64,000 bases of DNA, from positions 4,156,501 to 4,220,500 of the forward strand of contig NZ_CP101125.1 in NCBI RefSeq assembly GCF_024296925.1, read 5' to 3'. The DNA comes from Pseudomonas nunensis (lineage in GTDB: Bacteria > Pseudomonadota > Gammaproteobacteria > Pseudomonadales > Pseudomonadaceae). Shown here piece by piece: positions 63,404 to 64,000 of this stretch. Numbering within the stretch: the first letter of the stretch is position 1; every line of letters begins with the position of its first letter. Under the pieces are notes generated by a model. The model was not told where the DNA came from. It saw only the letters and a list, made by a program, of their open reading frames with translations, and ran no database searches. The position numbers and the translations under genes were made by a program.

Positions 63404-64000
63404 GTGGAAAGCCGCAAATCCGAAGCCCCGTCGCTGGATCTCTCGCCGCCGTTACGCAATGGCTGGCTGGAGCGCATCTTCAAACTCTCCTTGCACGGCA
63501 CCACGGTGAAGACCGAGCTGATTGCCGGTCTGACAACCTTCATCACCATGGCTTACATCATCTTCGTCAACCCGAACATCATGGCCGACGCCGGCATTGA
63601 TCACGGCGCCGCGTTCGTCGCCACGTGCATCGCCGCTGCGCTGGGTTGCCTGTTGATGGGCCTGTACGCCAACTGGCCGGTCGGCCTCGCGCCGGGTATG
63701 GGCCTCAACGCATTCTTCACCTACACCGTGGTCGGCACCATGGGCTACAACTGGGAAACCGCCCTCGGCGCGGTGTTTGTCTCCGGTGTGTTGTTCATGA
63801 TCCTGACCTTCTCCAAGATTCGCGAATGGCTGCTCAACAGCATTCCGGTCAGTCTGCGCTACGCCATGGGCGCCGGTGTCGGGCTGTTTTTGGGGATCAT
63901 CGGCCTGAAAACCGCCGGCATCGTCGTCGACAGCCCGGCGACCCTGATCAAGCTCGGCTCCTTGCGCGAACCCGGCCCGCTGCTGGCCGCCATCTGCTTC
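63404..64000 (+). CDS. NCS2-family purine permease (AzgA type), N-terminal part
   Basis: The 199 residues before the window edge include the family segment TVKTELIAGLTTFITMAYIIFVNPNIM and GLAPGMGLNAFFTY. These match adenine/guanine/hypoxanthine permeases of the AzgA group. The start is GTG at 63404 with AGGAG eight bases upstream. The gene runs past the window edge. Confidence 0.9.
   Translation, partial: MESRKSEAPSLDLSPPLRNGWLERIFKLSLHGTTVKTELIAGLTTFITMAYIIFVNPNIMADAGIDHGAAFVATCIAAALGCLLMGLYANWPVGLAPGMGLNAFFTYTVVGTMGYNWETALGAVFVSGVLFMILTFSKIREWLLNSIPVSLRYAMGAGVGLFLGIIGLKTAGIVVDSPATLIKLGSLREPGPLLAAICF

Noticed and set aside
1..64000. CRISPR array, prophage, insertion sequence or rRNA operon
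   Set aside because: No regularly spaced short repeats, transposase, integrase or phage structural genes, and no rRNA sequence were seen; the repeated units are REP hairpins with variable spacing.

Overview
The window looks like chromosomal DNA of a Pseudomonas of the fluorescens group. The evidence is high GC, typical Pseudomonas gene neighbourhoods (prpBC-acnD-prpF-prpD behind a GntR regulator; aroC-MFS-mtnB-mtnD-mtnC beside prmB/Smr/folE), a Pseudomonas-only DUF3509 gene, and about 20 REP/REPIN-type hairpins between genes. Both outer genes are cut by the window edges.

Layout. 1-8.9 kb: tail of an EamA-type transporter, then a complete 2-methylcitrate (propionate) operon on the minus strand, read regulator-prpB-prpC-acnD-prpF-prpD, with a promoter bracketed by two copies of a palindromic operator. 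9.1-12.2 kb: three tightly coupled genes for a retropepsin-like protease, an inactive-transglutaminase/7TM protein and an ATP-grasp ligase. 12.4-15.4 kb: pabB, thrH, cysH. 15.5-20.2 kb: an NCS1 nucleobase/hydantoin permease with a racemase-like protein, then a LysR/SDR divergent pair. 20.3-31.8 kb is the accessory part: a HAD phosphatase, a 1600-residue Rhs polymorphic toxin with a ParB-like C-terminal toxin and an overlapping immunity gene, small acidic proteins, tandem glycine-zipper proteins, and a zeta-toxin locus beside tRNA-Ser(GGA).

32-44 kb: a crotonase, PlsC, a CorA-type transporter, a glutamine amidotransferase, a FadB/FadA-like beta-oxidation pair, a cytochrome c fusion, and a transglutaminase/alpha-E/ATP-grasp operon. 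44.5-50.7 kb: an RraB-like protein, spermidine synthase, small proteins, an ankyrin protein, an acyl-CoA synthetase, and a DUF3509 gene behind what looks like a full sigma-54 promoter. 50.9-61.2 kb: the methionine-salvage genes mtnC-mtnD-mtnB with an MFS transporter and aroC, then a hydrolase, a coiled-coil membrane protein with a possible FliA promoter, prmB, an isochorismatase-fold protein lacking the usual cysteine, an Smr protein, folE and a glutaredoxin-like protein. 61.3-64 kb: a divergent aminotransferase/MarR pair flanked by two nearly identical REPINs, and the start of an NCS2 purine permease.

Most of the window is core metabolism. The most interesting signals are the sigma-54/IHF/enhancer layout upstream of DUF3509, the Rhs-ParB toxin without a visible PAAR domain, the retropepsin/7TM/ATP-grasp trio, a TTGTATACAA palindrome shared by two nucleobase-transporter promoters, and two enzymes that lack their family's catalytic cysteine. 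I did not see a clearly undescribed multi-gene system. No CRISPR array, rRNA, insertion sequence or prophage was found.
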